Below are positions 51,663 to 64,000 of a DNA stretch of 64,000 nucleotides, one piece after another (position 1 is the stretch's first letter; every line of letters begins with the position of its first letter). The stretch comes from Larimichthys crocea (Eukaryota > Chordata > Actinopteri > Sciaenidae): assembly GCF_000972845.2 (NCBI RefSeq), contig NC_040022.1:4524680-4588679 (forward strand), written 5' to 3'. Made by a program: the position numbers and the translations under genes. Under the pieces are notes generated by a model. That model worked only from the letters and a program-made list of their open reading frames with translations, was not told the DNA's origin and did no database searches.

Positions 51663-52108
51663 TCAGTGATGGAACCTAAGTGAGTGACCACATTTGCCCA
51701 AGTACTGCTTGATACTCAATACTTTACATAAGTATGTCCATTTTATACTCCTGCATGATGACAGTTCAAAGGGAAACGTTGCACTTTTTACTGCACTACA
51801 TTTATGTGACAGCTCACTTGACAGATGAATATTTCTCATACAAAACATATGATGAGCCCATAACTGTTGGACTGTTGTCACAGTGTATGCAGTAGTTCAA
51901 ACAACAGTAAGATGCTGCTTACACATCTAATAATACAGTTTATATTAAAACACTCACAGGGGTCATTTTTGATACTTCGTGTCAATTTAGCCAATGTGAC
52001 TTAAGTTTTATTTTCAATGCATGACATTTACTCATAGTGGAGTATTTAATATTGCAGTTTTGATTCCTCTTGTTTGTGTAAAAGATCTGAATACTTCCTC
52101 CACCACTG
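51663..52108. mobile_element. Non-autonomous DNA transposon (MITE) with inverted ends
   Basis: The left end reads CAGTGATGGAACCTAAGT. The right end, reverse-complemented, reads CAGTGGTGGAGGAAGTAT. Inner parts include 'actcaatactttacataagta' on the left, and ATCTGAATACTTCCTCCACC on the right matches the widespread fish repeat GGTGGAAGAAGTACTCAGATC. Flanks CATTTCAG and CATTTAAG match at 7 of 8 bases, as an old 8-base hAT-type target duplication would. About 445 bases, no ORF. The superfamily is inferred from the flank length. Confidence 0.65.
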
Positions 52109-53369
52109 CATTTAAGCTCTGACGTCAGATTCTTGTTATTTTGGTGATATCTGTAAAGATTTTGAAGAAATAAAGAATCCTATGAGTTAAAGCTACATTT
52201 AACTTTTATTGTGTGCTTTTTGGCAAATGAATTCAAATTAAAATACAAGTGTAGGGAGGTGAAGAGAGAGTGTGTAACCATGAATGTGCAAAAAACAATT
52301 ATACTAACACACAAAGAGAGAATGGAAAGAAACAGAAGCGATTTAAAAGATATTATTCAGTATTATCATGTGCGTATTTTTACACTCATCTTTTAAACAT
52401 GACCGTTATCATCAGTACTTACTACTTACTATCTCGACACTACTGTGAATAATGTGTGAATAGCTTCATTTGTAATCATTATAACTGAGTAAGATACATC
52501 CAAAGTGACATGAGATCTCATGTTTACAGCTCTGCAGACTGTCCAGCTTCGCCCTCTGACGGTGCAGCTGTTTGCAGGCAGGAATGCAAAGTGCTCTGTG
52601 TCTATTCACTTTGTTTTTATTGCCACAGCAGGTCAAACCAACATCTCTGCTCCGTTCTATTGACATAAAACACAAATCTGGGAATGGTGTTTCCTCTTTT
52701 TGTTTTTTTAACGAGTGAAAAGTTCAAAATAAAACAGATAATTAAAATATATATATCTACTTCTCTCCATTGATCTTCAGTTTTGAAATGATTTCCTCTC
52801 ACTCCACTCTTACATTCAGTGTCATATGAATATTTGTTGCATGGATTATCAGGGAGCCATGAGGCCTGACCCTTGACATGGAGTGGAGTTGTAGTTGTGG
52901 TGGTGCATGTTGGAGGCTGACTGTGCTGCAGCTGTCTTCAGTAGAGTCTGTCTGTATGACGCTCGTGTCACATGTGTGAAAATCTTTGTATCTTACTTTT
53001 AAAATTTACACATAACTCCTAATATTCACTGTATAAACTAAACTAAACTATAACACTTAAGAAATGTGGATGCAATTAACACTGTTTTACTACAGTAGTT
53101 TGGAAAGGATTTAGATTATTCAGAAATACCACAGTGTAAGGTAAAATCTTGGTATTCAGAAAAAAAAGTATTAAATTATTATGAGCGGATACGCCCAGAT
53201 TGTAGCCTTTATATTATATGATATTATATTACTGAACGCTGCATGTTGTAATTTGTCAAGTGAAGTTTATTTGAACTACTTTAAATATTTGGGGGTAGTT
53301 TAATATCTAACACTGTCATGCTCTAGCTGATTATATCTTTTATATGTAAAACCTAATCTGAACAGTAGC

Positions 53370-53460
53370 TGTACAAAGTACAGAGTACAATATTTCACTT
53401 AAATAAAGTACTTTAAAATTGTACTTAAGTAAAATACTTTGGTAAATATATTTCTTTACA
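53370..53460. mobile_element. Possible relic related to the MITE at 51.7 kb
   Basis: Contains GTACTTAAGTAAAATACTTTGG, the ACTTAAGTAAAAGTA motif internal to the fish 'GTGGTGGAAGAAGTA' repeat. No clear ends. Confidence 0.35.
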
Positions 53461-53876
53461 TTTCAGCAATGCCCAGAGCTTTTTTTGTTTTTAAGTTATA
53501 ATAATGAACATTTTATTTGATGTATTTACTCTGAACATTTTAGCACGTGCATGGGGCCACGTTGGAGCTTCAGCATTATTTACGTCTGCACGTGCAGAGT
53601 GCAGTTTATTTAAATTGACTCTCAACTAAACTAAACTTCAATTTTATTTTTCAGATTTAAATGTGATATTTTGTGTGACGTCTGTTTTAAGATCATATAC
53701 ATTTTTTATAAGTATGTTTGTGTATTTATTTATTTGAATCCAAACGTGTTGCATTGTAAGTCACGTGACTGTGTGTGATACCAGAATTAGACAAATAAAT
53801 GTAAATCCATAGATTGAATTGTCGTGTGAGAATAAAGTGAGACCACATGAGTCGTGTGGTGCTGCTCGCAGGCCTC

Positions 53877-53886
53877 CTCCTCCTCC

Positions 53887-53916
<30 letters not shown>
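53877..53916. repeat. (CTC)n microsatellite
   Basis: CTC trinucleotide run with one TTC interruption. Confidence 0.9.
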
Positions 53917-53917
<1 letters not shown>

Positions 53918-54079
53918 TCTGGTATTTGGACTAAAGGGGAGAAAGAGCTTTATGAGCTTCAGGGCTTCCGTCAGTATTGTTGGTTTTAAAGGGGGACAGA
54001 GACGGAGCAGTAAAGAGAGTCAACAGGCCAGCAGAGCACACCGCCGTTTGTCAAGTTCAATGTTAATGTTTAACGGTCC

Positions 54080-54080
<1 letters not shown>

Positions 54081-54131
<51 letters not shown>
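54081..54131. repeat. (CA)n microsatellite
   Basis: Perfect CA run. Confidence 0.95.
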
Positions 54132-54133
<2 letters not shown>

Positions 54134-54504
54134 AAATGGAATTTGGTTTTACAATGACCGGAATCCAGCTTCTGTTTTAATTATATATATATGTTTGAAT
54201 TATTATTTCCACGATAAAAACAATAAATCAGCCTTTTCATATATGCAGCTATTGGAATATATTATTTTAGTTCGGTGTTTCCTGGTTGCTCCTGCAGGCC
54301 TGCTTTAAGCACAAATTGCCTCCGCTGACCATTTCATTAAAACATGACGTGTGTTTAAAGTTTGATTTCACTTTTTAAAGAAGCTGAAACTTTATATTAG
54401 CGCAGTTTAACCGCCGCAGCTCAGCCAATAAACACTATTCATATTTGCAGCGACAGCCTATATTCTATATTCACACACACATTAATGAGTCCTAATTAAA
54501 AACA

Positions 54505-54510
<6 letters not shown>

Positions 54511-54543
<33 letters not shown>
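54511..54543. repeat. (CT)n microsatellite
   Basis: Perfect CT run. Confidence 0.95.
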
Positions 54544-54545
<2 letters not shown>

Positions 54546-54984
54546 GGACGCGTTATAGCTGCATTTCGCCATGCACACGCACAATCGGCTGCTTAAAGAA
54601 TATTTTGCGGTTTCTATCAAACTGTAGAAGGTCTGAGGCAGAGAAGACAAAGTTCAACTTTGTGCCGGGAGTAGACGTCCAGAAAAAAAAACGAACACAG
54701 AGAGGAAAGTATCTGTGTTTGTTTGATAATTAATGATACGTAAAAAGACAAGCATCATGTTCTATTTGGATACAGAATGTATCAAATTTGAAAACCATAG
54801 CATATCTCTTGTAATTTATTTAAGTCCAGCTGCCCCAGATTGAACTCTCCTCGAATAAAGATAAACCTCGGCGGAATATATATTTATATCTGTAGCAGTA
54901 AGTGTCCGGTGGCGCAGGCCATGCCATGACGCATTAAGTGTAAAATGTTTTTTTCATTAAATTTTGTATATATTTCTTGTTTTT

Positions 54985-55220
54985 TATTTCCAATTGTGCA
55001 CAAACAGTGGAATAAATCTGAGCCTCAGCGTGCAGATCAAAATGTTTCTTGCCACAGTGAATAAATATTTGTGTCGATTAGACTCCAATACCACAGAAGT
55101 CCTCCAATGCGAACTTAAAATTGCAGAACTTCTTCCTCTGGAAGCATTCCGCTCTATCTTAAAAAAAGACAATGGAAATATTTTGAACAGTGCCTATGCT
55201 CTTAAATTTGGTAATGTATC
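54985..55220. other. Candidate conserved non-coding element
   Basis: Non-repetitive, with several homeodomain/Fox-like cores (AATAAATATT, AATAAATC) about 2.6 kb downstream of hoxb13a. A 102-codon plus-strand frame covers it but shows no family motif and runs into a poly-T. The call rests on texture. Confidence 0.25.
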
Positions 55221-55364
55221 TATAACTGTGTGTTATTGTTGTTTGTCTGTTTTTTTTTTTTTACCACTATGACGTGCGCTGCTGCCTTTCTTGGCCAGGT
55301 CACCCTTGTGAAAGAGGTCTTGATCTCAGTGTTTTTTTTAATCTGGTTCAATAAAGGTTATGAA

Positions 55365-55625
55365 CAACGATTTGCTTCGCTCAGAATTTCATGATGAAAT
55401 TCAAAATGTATTGGAGAATGCGCAACGCTTTGGCGCAGCCTTTCGGCTCCATTTGTCCCTCCTGGGGAGCATTGGAGAGAAACAGTGTGGCCTGCGCCAT
55501 TGCTTAGAGCCAAAGTGGACGACGCTCAGTGCACCGTTACACGTCAAATCTTTGCTTTCGGCAATAGGAGTAATTACGCAGCAGGTTTAATGGACTGTGC
55601 TGAACATTTAATATTCTGTGAGAGC
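55365..55625. other. Candidate conserved non-coding element
   Basis: Base-balanced, high-complexity sequence with GAGTAATTACGCAGC and CGCTTTGGCGC. Short frames in two registers, none recognisable. It stands out from the AT-rich surroundings. Confidence 0.3.
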
Positions 55626-56116
55626 AGAACGAGTGAACAAAACAAAACACTAATATATCCAGTATAAATGTTGTTTATCTGTGGCTGCAGCAGAGGTCAC
55701 AGCCTTTTTAGGCTGTTGGGGCTGAGTGTGTTTCACAAGACACCAGATTTCTCCCCGGTGAAGCTTAAGGCTTGGACTTGATCCACACTATGCAAAGAAT
55801 CACAGTTACTGAACAGGTCAACCGAGAGACTCTGCTCTGCAACGCCAGCACGCAGCGGAAAACCTCGAGATTCTTTTTTTAATAAAAAAAAAAACCTCGA
55901 TGCGCTCGAAGAGTGGAAAGTTAGAAATCCACGAGCAGCTGCTGCTGTTCACGATGACCCACAAACACTCCACAGAGCTGATGCAGACGCGCGGCGTGCA
56001 CCAGCAGCTCGCAGTCACTCACTTGTCGCTGCGATCTCGTGAGCGCGCCGCAGGAGGGGGTCGATGGCGCGCGGGAATCTGCTGATGAGAGAGAGAGAGA
56101 GAGGAGTGTTGATGCC

Positions 56117-56119
<3 letters not shown>

Positions 56120-56170
<51 letters not shown>
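56120..56170. repeat. (TG)n microsatellite
   Basis: Perfect TG run, preceded by a short GA run (56092-56103). Confidence 0.95.
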
Positions 56171-56171
<1 letters not shown>

Positions 56172-56307
56172 AGAGGGGGGGTCTCTGTCAGAGCAGACGA
56201 CACAGCTCTCTACTGTTGTAAATGGGTTCGCGGGAGACTTGAGTGAGCGATAGCTGATCATGTGACTCTCAAGGTCAAGGGCTTCTCTCTCCTCTGTCTG
56301 TGTCTCT

Positions 56308-56329
56308 CTCACACACACGCACGCACAAA

Positions 56330-56361
<32 letters not shown>
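56308..56361. repeat. (CA)n microsatellite
   Basis: CA run with CG and AAAG interruptions. It lies opposite to the TG run at 56120-56170. Confidence 0.9.
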
Positions 56362-56366
<5 letters not shown>

Positions 56367-56399
56367 GACCACAGGACGCACAAACAATAGCGCAGTTTA

Positions 56400-57780
56400 A
56401 AGTCTCTTCTGTTCGCGGGACGTTTGAAGAACAAAAAGTAGCTTCAACGTACTTCTTTTATTTTATTATTTCCCGCTGAGTCTCTGTTGCTTTTCTCACG
56501 TGTGTGAAATGTTCCGCGCAAATTTCCCGTAAAATACTTGACTGTGGTTGTATTTTTTGTGTGTTTTAGTTCTAAACAAATTTGGCAAATCAGGATCAGT
56601 TTTACACACCCTGGAAATAATTCATTACAGCTTCAAACTAAAGAACTTTCATCCCATAAATGACTGACAGAAGCTGTAATTTGTCTTTAATTTGACTACA
56701 CAATTAATAATTATTTTTTTTACATACAATTTAATTAATCTCATAATTAAATTATTTTCATTTTCAAGGTATCAGTCAGAACGTTTCAGTCCTTTGCTCG
56801 CACCACTTCACAGATCATCGAGGTATTCTGAGATGTTCAGCGCGCAGCTGGAGAGACATTAAAGTTCTTAAACTAAACCTTCACATGGGAGACAAACCGA
56901 ACTGAGTAAAGACACTTTACTGCTGGATGCATTTCGTCTTTGAATTCACGGCTTAACGGTGAAGAATGTTGATACTGTGTGAGATTTAATTAGTGGGACG
57001 TTTTGTTCACACGGGTCTATACGGGCCTGTGAAATGATAGTACGACATGGATATCATTGTTGTGGTGATGTTCCAGAGGGAGGCCGGATCGAAATATGAA
57101 TTCACAGTCTCATAAACACTTTTGCATCTGCATCGGGAGTCTGAATCCTCCTGTCCTGTTTGTCCAGTTTGCGGGTATCAGCTTTCAGCCTTTCATATGA
57201 ACTAAATGCGGGTGTGTTTGCACATTTTTACGGGCATAGTTTGGCAACCAGAAACAAATTACGCGCACGAATCCAAAGTTGCCAGTTTACATAGTGATGA
57301 ATTTAAGGACGTGAGATCTGATGGAGACTAGACGAGGATTAAAAGAATTTATTAAGTGTTGCACTATACTTTGATTACTGGTTTACAGGCGTTATAAACA
57401 ATATGAACAGCATAATAGTGTATTTTCGGCTATAGGCTATGGGCACGGACAACACTGACAAACAGTAAAACACAGACAGAGAACAGACAGTTACATCAAA
57501 GCAGGCAGGAAGGTGCTGTATTTACAGGATGCCTCTGTGGGGGAGGCGTATCAGAGGGCTTTGGTTCTTTTCTGTCTGATTTTGTCCTTTTTTTTTTTCG
57601 TCTTCCATTTGTTTACGCACATGGTTACGCACAGTCCAGTCCGTAAAGAAGTACCACGTCGAGTTTCTTTAACCTCCCTCCCCTTTTTTTGTCATTTCTC
57701 TCAGTTCATTCTTAACGCATAACACGCAAATGCACCAAGTTCCATCATTAAATCGTCCCAAAGTGCAGAGAACACGCACG
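56400..57780 (-). other. Downstream region and inferred 3' UTR of hoxb13a
   Basis: No other gene seen. Reading the minus strand from the hoxb13a stop, the first AATAAA noted is at about 57353-57348, some 430 bases beyond the stop, a possible polyadenylation signal. Transcript end not proven. Confidence 0.4.
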
Positions 57781-59677
<1,897 letters not shown>

Positions 59678-60060
59678 AGGCGCTCCTTTCCCGGTCTGGC
59701 CTCCGTTCGTCGCCGTTTCCTCTCAGACTTTATCCGGTCCCGTGCGCTATGATGCTACATTGGCTGAATGAAACGATCTGATGCGCATTTATTCTCCTCT
59801 GACCGCCGGCTCTCCTGCTCACACACAGTTCAGGTAATTCACACGTACCGTCACGCGCACTGTCATAGCACGCGTGCGCTGCGTTGCTGCACCGTTTAGT
59901 GACGGCGCTCGCTCGGAGGCAAAGACTCCCGGTAACCGGCCGGAACCCCAGTTACATCCCAGCCGCAGCCTTGACGCAACAAGCCCCCGGGAGCAGGAGA
60001 GGAGGGAGGGCGCGTGTCCATTGGATGAGACCGGATAATCACGTGATGGGACAAGAGTGA
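59678..60060 (-). promoter_or_regulatory. hoxb13a promoter / CpG-rich 5' region
   Basis: GC- and CpG-rich DNA continuous with exon 1. On the minus strand a CCAAT box (59763-59759) lies about 83 bases upstream of the ATG, with GGATAAAG (about 59735-59728) between them; no canonical TATA was seen. The CpG-rich zone runs from exon 1 to about 60050, as expected for a Hox CpG island. Transcription start not determined. Confidence 0.5.
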
Positions 60061-62387
60061 GGGGGGGGGACTTGTTGGGGATTGTCAGTCAAAAAAATAT
60101 ATTTTTATGAGGCTCGAGCTGTGGCACGAGAAGAGCGTGAGCTCCGTGAAGCGGCTCAGCTCCCTGAATGCGCCGCTTTTCCTCGCGCAGCTGCATTACG
60201 TCAAACTCTGTCTGAGCTCCTGCGGCCAGGAAGAGCCACGGTGTCTTTGTGAGTTTAGAAACAAGAAAATAAATCTCTTCAACAGACGTGTTTTTGTGTG
60301 TGTTTTGCGTAAATACGCACGGGGAGCGCGCACGTATCCTAACAGCTGAATCTCTGATTAGTTCACATAAATGATGTTTGGTCGGTATTGAATCTCGAGG
60401 GGGGAAATATGAAATATGTGAAGTCAGTTAGAATTTTCTGACATTTAAAAAAATGATATTCTGTGTTCATAATGCTATTATAATTCCTCTAAATATGACC
60501 TATAATTATCTGATCTCTGGTGTAAAAATACTCACTATTACGCAGAGTTATGGACACATTTAAAGACTTATAACCGGCGCTGCCAAATGCGTGGAAAAAA
60601 GTTTATCGCTGTCATAAAAGAATTTTAAAAATCATAACATACCAGGAGTATTTCCATCTTTTCAAAAGAAACATTTGATTATTAAAATAATTGTACCCTC
60701 TTGGACGTTTCTCAGACTGGATTTATGTGCGCTGACTGCAGGACGCGTAAAGGGGATTTATGGAAAAGATCTGGAGGTCTTAAGATTTGAGAAATATGGC
60801 TTCGGTTCAAAGAGCAGATCAGAAAGGTTTTCACGGCACGTCTGAGCCGCGTTATTTGCCTAATGATTTCACTCGCTGCTTATAGGTTTGAGTTGATGTG
60901 AAGTTATTCGTCTGGTGTTGTTTGAATTGACGCTTTTCGGGCGCGAAGAATTTGAAGGTTTTTTTTAGGATGAATGCGCCCTCGTGTATCAACCACAAGG
61001 ACAAGTGAGTGGACTGATGTTTAAAGCTTCCTCTGGATGTTATTCATTATGAAAATGTTGGGAAATAAAGGCCCAGTGACATGGCAGTGTTTGGCCTGAT
61101 TGTCATCAGAGGTGATTTGTGAAGAAAACTGGACTCTGTGTAAAACGCCATGTTTTTTTTTTCCACATGACTTCTAATGAAAACTGAATGAAGACATGCA
61201 GGTCGTGCATCATTTTACTGTTTAATATTATGCAAATTATTTAAGAAAATTAAATTATTATTATACACAAACTTGGTACCATGGGATCAGGACTCATGTC
61301 TCTGGTTGGACCAGCTGGCCGGCCGCTCAACCAGCTTGTGGTGCTGAAGCGGCGGAGGGACTGATGGCTGTCAAAAGTGGAATAAATGATATTACTGTAT
61401 AATATATATTTGATATTGTGCGACTTCGTTTTAGTTTGGATTGGCTGCACCTCAGGTTACTGCTGTGATCATTTTCTCTCCCCTGTAAAAGACGAAGAAG
61501 TTCATTTTGAATCGCAGATTTGATTACGTAAAACACACTATGTGTTCATTTATTTATTTAATCATATATCTATTTTAAATAGATCTAAACAGCAGCGTCG
61601 CTTCTCTCCGAGCTCTCTGCGGCAGCAGACGTAAAGCAGGTGTGAAGCGGCTCCAGGTGATGGAGGCGAAGCAGCGGGGAGCAGAGAGGATGAGACCCGG
61701 ACAGTGATCAGACACGTGAGGCTCTGTGACTTCTACTGCTCGTCAGTCTGGATGATCTGCAAGAGGAGACGGATAAGAAGGATGATACGCGAAGTAAAAG
61801 AAAAGTTTTTAACAGCACCTGAAGTTAAAAATAATAATAATAATTAGAATTTAAAACTTTAATCCAGTTTATCCTGAGAGGGAAAGAAGAAAAACCGAGA
61901 CGTGTTTTTTTTTCTCCAATCGAACGATTGGACGAAAATAAGGATAAAAGGTAAACCTTCAAAATAAATTGAATAAAATAAGAAAAAAAATATATTTTTT
62001 ATTTTTTTCAGATCAGTTTATTGATGCATCAGAAAGTTCAAGAAAGAGAAAGTCGACCCTAAGTTGTTATTTTATTTTTATTTTTTTATTTTTTGGTTGT
62101 TGGTTTTGTTTTTTTTGTCAAACTACTACTGTTCCTAATGTCAAGATAATAAAATAAAATAAAATAAATAAAATAAAATAAAAGAATAAAAAGAAATTGT
62201 TAATCACTGCAGTATACTCTCAAGCTCTCACAACTGAAATAAGAATAAAATAAAATAAAATAAAACAGGCCCTTTTGTAAATAAGAAGCTGTTTATGACA
62301 TAAGCTTTTGACATCAACGGTGTCACTGTGAAGCCATTAGAAGAGTTTCGCGTGTGCATGTCCAGTGAATGAGATAGTATGAAACTC

Positions 62388-62390
<3 letters not shown>
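60061..62390. other. Upstream of hoxb13a; no gene recognised
   Basis: Begins with a CpG-richer stretch to about 60340 containing AATATATTTTTATGAGG (60098-60114) and an 80-codon plus frame with no known motif. The rest is AT-rich, with AAATA/AAAAT simple repeats at about 62145-62260. No exon of the next gene outside the cluster was found. Confidence 0.5.

Positions 62391-62391
<1 letters not shown>

Positions 62392-62447
<56 letters not shown>
62392..62447. repeat. Compound (CT)n(GT)n microsatellite
   Basis: CT run passing directly into a GT run. Confidence 0.95.
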
Positions 62448-62449
<2 letters not shown>

Positions 62450-62786
62450 CAGATCATTTACCAACAATCTCCAACATCAGTTCACTGAACTCTTCCCAAA
62501 CTGACACCAACTGGCTGCAGCTTTAAACACCGTGGGCCTGCAGACAAACATCCGCACACACAAACCACCCAGACAGGCAGTCTCTCTCCCATAGTGTGGT
62601 CTCTGCTGGGCTGAGGAGGAGGAGGAGGGGGAGGAGGGGAGGGAGGTCAGACTGGGCCCCGAGGGTCAAGGTCAAGTTTAACACGGAAAGAGAGGGAGAG
62701 GGAGGGGAGGAGGAGGGGTGCAGACAGAAAGACAGACAGATGTAATGAGCTCAAGTTCAAGGCCACCGCACACCTTGAAGCTTCTC

Positions 62787-62791
<5 letters not shown>

Positions 62792-62883
<92 letters not shown>
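62792..62883. repeat. (TG)n microsatellite
   Basis: Longest pure dinucleotide run in the window, about 92 bases. Confidence 0.97.
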
Positions 62884-62885
<2 letters not shown>

Positions 62886-64000
62886 ACCGTGCAGATGACA
62901 CGGAAGACGCCATGGCTGTCCCACTGATGAGCACCGGCACGGTCCAATATAACCAGTGAAACCGGTATGAAGACAAACATCCCAACTGGTGTCTCGATGA
63001 ATCATTAACTCAAGTCGACAGCAGCTGAAGAGACTCATCAGGATCAACTCAATCCAAAAAGACTTCCCTTCAAAATAAGAGCATTGATGACACAAACCTG
63101 CCACTGTGATGCCTTCTGATCATTTGATACAGTTTGAAGGATTAAGAGTGGCACTAATTACAGCAGACATGAACAGATCTGTCTGTATGGGCTGGTGATA
63201 TAATGAGGTTCTGTTCCTCCAGACAAAAAGAAAAGTTTTAAATAACGAGAAAACTTAAAATATTCCATCTATAAAAAACGACCAGGAGAATGAATAAAAA
63301 AAAATCTCTCAGTGTTAAACTTCAGTGATGTAACTTGTTTCGGCCAGGTTTGGTGTCAGTTTGATTTTAATGTAGCCTCCTATGTCTGACAGCACCACGC
63401 GTTTTATTACGCATTTTACGCATTACGCACTCATCCTGTAAGTCTAATCCTCAAAAATCTGATGGTCAGAATCTGCGCACAGAACTCGCTCCTGCGGACA
63501 CATTTGATTTTAGTTGTTTAATCTGATTTATAAAGATTTTTTTTTCCAAATTACGTCATGTTTTTATTTCAAATTCCAAACACTTCATTCGTTCCTCGGT
63601 GAGGTGAGAACACTTTCAAAACATTTTGAAAATATGCGCGCACAAAAAAATACAACTACAATGCAATGCTGGAAAATGTAATTAATTCATTTAATTTTAA
63701 AAAGCTTAATGTTGAAAGACAAAAGCATGGACCGCGAGGATCAGGCGAGAATCCAAAGTCAGTAGGAATGTCAAAAAAACCCAAACGGAGTCCTCTGACT
63801 TTGAGCATCTGCTCCTTTATAGAACAGCTGCATGTTAAATCAGTCAATAAATACAAACATGACAGCATTTTGTCCTGTAGTATTTTGTGACATATTTACA
63901 TGAGTGTCAGTGTGGCAGCATACAGATCGGTTACAGTTCATCAGCACGTTACAGGTGTGGTTAACCCGCAAAATGTGTCGGGAAAAGACGCAAAACGATG
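62884..64000. other. Distal upstream DNA; nothing recognised
   Basis: Non-coding as far as visible. ORFs are short and lack motifs. Confidence 0.5.

Noticed and set aside
60107..60349. 80-codon plus frame upstream of hoxb13a
   Set aside because: No motif; sits in the CpG-rich flank where open frames are common by chance.
62678..63104. Frames of (CV)n or (TH)n residues here and elsewhere
   Set aside because: They are translations of TG/CA microsatellites, not proteins.
59678..64000. First exons of the gene flanking the HoxB cluster beyond hoxb13a
   Set aside because: No frame with recognisable homology to any flanking gene was seen in this stretch.

Overview
The window is the posterior (5') end of a teleost HoxBa cluster. 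Two Hox genes identify it, both transcribed from the minus strand. One is hoxb13a, with both exons present (57781-59677). The other is hoxb9a, of which only exon 1 is present (4495-5113); its homeobox exon lies beyond position 1. A mir-196 hairpin on the same strand (18920-18990) sits in the position where vertebrate Hox clusters carry mir-196, upstream of the group-9 gene. Dense CA/TG microsatellites, fish-type LINE and SINE debris, and Hox protein details (the hoxb13-type homeodomain and the Hoxb9-type N-terminus and exon 1 end) point to a bony fish, probably a percomorph. The species cannot be named from the sequence.

Layout by coordinate: 1-4494, hoxb9a intron (partial). 4495-5113, hoxb9a exon 1. 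5114-5567, hoxb9a 5' UTR and promoter region bracketed by long CT tracts. 5568-18919, intergenic. 18920-18990, mir-196. 18991-24730, intergenic. 24731-24933, a decayed group-10 homeobox exon (minus strand). 28048-28185, a possible relic of the matching exon 1. 28960-57780, a long intergenic stretch with microsatellites, a 5'-truncated L2-like LINE (36321-37630), a second short reverse-transcriptase relic (44262-44400), a tRNA-derived SINE (about 47165-47335) and a non-autonomous DNA transposon (51663-52108). 57781-59677, hoxb13a. 59678-64000, hoxb13a promoter and upstream DNA with no recognisable gene.

The most interesting finding is a hoxb10a pseudogene not represented by any intact ORF. At 24933-24731 (minus) a splice acceptor leads into a frame with a recognisable Hox10 homeodomain N-arm and a strongly matching helix 1 end to helix 2, including LEISRSV. 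A stop codon then falls where helix 3 should begin. It lies between mir-196 and hoxb13a, exactly where hoxb10a belongs. About 3.2 kb upstream, on the same strand, an ATG-started peptide resembles the Hox10 N-terminus (C-x-x-S-P...A-A-x-x-F-L-V-D). The interval appears to have lost its group-10 protein gene while keeping the miRNA and the large spacing between hoxb13a and hoxb9a.

hoxb13a and hoxb9a encode posterior homeodomain transcription factors of the tail and trunk, and mir-196 is a post-transcriptional repressor of Hox mRNAs. Most of the rest is non-coding. Several high-complexity segments are suggested below as candidate regulatory elements, but sequence from one species cannot prove conservation.
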